Positions 5,287 through 6,683 of a stretch of 6,683 nt of DNA are shown here, piece after piece. The notes under the pieces are model-generated. The model made no database searches. It had not been told where the DNA came from and saw only the letters and a list, made by a program, of their open reading frames with translations. Made by a program: the position numbers and the translations under genes. Origin of the DNA: Phormidesmis priestleyi (GTDB taxonomy: Bacteria > Cyanobacteriota > Cyanobacteriia > Phormidesmidales > Phormidesmidaceae); assembly GCA_003242115.1 (NCBI GenBank), contig QBMP01000124.1, positions 4,828-11,510 on the forward strand, in the 5' to 3' direction. Within the stretch, counting starts at the first letter, position 1, and the number at the start of each line of letters is the position of its first letter.

Positions 5287-5468
5287 CATATCAAACCCCA
5301 CCGATATGAGCTAGCAGCTAAAATGGGTCGGACTAGCTGAGCGAGGCACCGCCCGAAGATAAGCTAAGTGGGGAGTGGATTGGGGAATTCAAGCAGCAAT
5401 TGTGATGAACTCGAAATATCCTCTAAGCCGCCTCTTTTTGAGGATCTGATACGTATGACAGCACGCCT

Positions 5469-6683
5469 TTACTCTGGCAAACCCCATAGCTCCATCCGTC
5501 TGCGATCGCTGCTATAACCTCTCACCACCAGCTTCTCTCCGACCCTAATTAGATCGGGCGAAAACTGAATGCCATTGACCTCGGTGCCGTTGAATTGACC
5601 CACTAGCTGAATGCCTCGGCCTGTCCCATCGGTGCGAAATAGATTGCCATCGCGGGCCATGAAGTAAAGAAAGTTGCCTTGAACGTTGAATGATCGTACC
5701 CCAGAGCTATTGGGAAACTCAATAGGCGAAGGGCAATCAGGAACTTGGGGAGCAGGCGCTGGGCAATCAAACACATAAGTTGCTGTTCCGGGGGTTAAAT
5801 CCAACACCTGCTGGGTGCCCTCGGCGGTGCCATCGCTGCGCCATAGCTCGTAGCCGTTTGGCCCCTGTCCACCAAAAAAGAGCTGATCGTCAAGGCTAGC
5901 AAAATCAGAGCCATAGATAGAAATAGGAACATTGAGAGATTGGGTGCCTGCCGCTGTGCCATCGGTGACCCACAGACCAAAATCCTGCTCACTGAACCCG
6001 TTATCGGTACGACTAGCGGCTGTGCCCGTGGGTGCCCCAAAAAAGAGCTTGCCGTCATGCACCGTGTAGACCACATCACCATCGTAATCAGCCTGGGGGC
6101 TGAGCTGTTTAATTTTCCGGGTGCTTTCAGGCGTTCCTTCGGTAGCCCATAGTGCCGTACCTTCAGGCGAATTTGCCACTACAAAAGCGGTTGAGCCAAG
6201 ATGAGAAATCACCCGAGCGGTTGAGGCTTCCGCTCCTGGATAAAAGTCTTTAAGCAACAAAGTGCCTGCCGCGCTGCCATCACTCGTCCACAGCTCTGAG
6301 CCTGCTTCGGGCGTGATGGCTGTAAAGTAGAGGCGGTTCTGAACCGCTGTCATCGTGATATCGCTATAGGCGCGGTAGCCAGTCTCCACGCTCGCTGGTA
6401 GCGCAATCGTACCGTTTGCGGTGCCAGCACTGCGCCAAAGTACAGGATTTCCGCCTGCCGCCGCTGAGATATTGGGGGCGGTTGCCACAAAAAACAAGTA
6501 GTCGCTGGTAGAGACAAACCGCTGCGGTGAGAGTGCGGTTTGGCCGTTTGAAAATGTCGCCAAACGCTGCGTACCGCCGTCGCTGACGCCATCGGTCAGC
6601 CATAACTGTGTGTCCTGCTGAGTAGAGACGACAAACGGCAAACGATTCTTAAAGGGTGAGTCAAACGGCCGGATCGCTTCGGC
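5469..6683 (-). CDS. ELWxxDGT-repeat protein (C-terminal part, 5' end beyond window)
   Basis: The minus-strand frame is open from the right edge to TAA at 5469-5471, giving 404 residues with no convincing start; an internal TTG at 6641 lies mid-repeat and is not the start. Seven LW/LF motifs of the ELWxxDGTxxGT type begin near fragment residues 27, 82, 131, 178, 237, 280 and 347: LWLTDG, LWRSAG, LWTSDG, LWATEG, LWVTDG, LWRSDG and LFRTDG. A terminal MELWGLPE closes the protein. Spacing is 43-67 residues, with an LYF/LFF strand before most copies, consistent with repeated beta sheets, perhaps a propeller. Proteins of this type are usually large and secreted or surface-associated; no enzymatic role is established to my knowledge. 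An insertion with two cysteines (about 307 and 317, in DCPAPAPQVPDCPSP) lies between copies 6 and 7. The gene is convergent with the tRNA and integrase relic. Confidence 0.88.
   Translation of the reverse strand, partial: AEAIRPFDSPFKNRLPFVVSTQQDTQLWLTDGVSDGGTQRLATFSNGQTALSPQRFVSTSDYLFFVATAPNISAAAGGNPVLWRSAGTANGTIALPASVETGYRAYSDITMTAVQNRLYFTAITPEAGSELWTSDGSAAGTLLLKDFYPGAEASTARVISHLGSTAFVVANSPEGTALWATEGTPESTRKIKQLSPQADYDGDVVYTVHDGKLFFGAPTGTAASRTDNGFSEQDFGLWVTDGTAAGTQSLNVPISIYGSDFASLDDQLFFGGQGPNGYELWRSDGTAEGTQQVLDLTPGTATYVFDCPAPAPQVPDCPSPIEFPNSSGVRSFNVQGNFLYFMARDGNLFRTDGTGRGIQLVGQFNGTEVNGIQFSPDLIRVGEKLVVRGYSSDRRRMELWGLPE

Larger units (their letters stand above)
5039..5468. other. 430-bp region after the tRNA with no intact gene; integrase relic and repeats
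   Basis: No intact gene is visible on either strand. The stretch holds the spaced TACCCA pair (5092-5107), a purine-rich GGGGAGGA (5126-5133), the integrase relic from 5149, and two stem-loops sharing CTCTTTTTGAG (5245-5255 and 5432-5442). No second copy of the tRNA 3' end, which would mark the far end of an element, is visible. Confidence 0.7.

Noticed and set aside
6350..6603. Short minus-strand frames within the ELW-repeat gene
   Set aside because: They are alternate frames of the repeat protein with no ribosome site or conserved motif.
5469..6641. A complete gene starting at TTG 6641
   Set aside because: The frame stays open to the window edge and this TTG lies just before a repeat, so the true start is outside the window.
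5039..6683. Second attachment site (repeat of the tRNA 3' end)
   Set aside because: No second copy of GGTTCGAGCCC or GTAGGATCC was seen downstream in the window.

Overview
The window reads as cyanobacterial chromosome. Seven copies of the HIP1 octamer GCGATCGC (starting at 1356, 2404, 2496, 3464, 3755, 4056 and 5502) occur in 6.7 kb, and three proteins look like small cyanobacteria-restricted families. GC content is moderate, and a filamentous Leptolyngbya-like lineage is plausible but cannot be proved from this window. All family names come from reading the sequence, not from a search.

Left part (1-1600): the 5' half of a chromate-transporter (ChrA/CHR) gene runs off the left edge on the minus strand. 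Behind it, on the same strand, is a creatininase-family metal amidohydrolase. A divergent promoter region then leads to a short plus-strand gene for a conserved cyanobacterial protein of the DUF6679 type (1602-1907).

Middle (1926-4773): three minus-strand genes are transcribed leftward with gaps of about 100 bp and may form one transcription unit. They are a 212-aa conserved hypothetical (Npun_F0813-like), an eight-helix membrane protein resembling an orphan sensor domain, and a helix-turn-helix protein with long poly-aspartate runs. The first and second genes are separated by a 14-bp repeat array. Each full repeat encodes an ATGA-linked five-codon minicistron preceded by a Shine-Dalgarno-like stretch.

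Right part (4774-6683): a tRNA-Arg(TCT) gene on the plus strand is followed at 5149 by the decayed N-terminus of a tyrosine-type integrase reading away from the tRNA. This is the usual layout of an element integrated at a tRNA 3' end, here an eroded relic. The window ends in a convergent, 5'-truncated minus-strand gene for an ELWxxDGT-repeat protein.

A cross-cutting feature is the number of short tandem duplications (10-15 bp unit), found in most intergenic spacers and in two coding regions. No intact novel defence or mobile system is visible. The most interesting items are the minicistron repeat array, the integrase relic and the duplication across a start codon.
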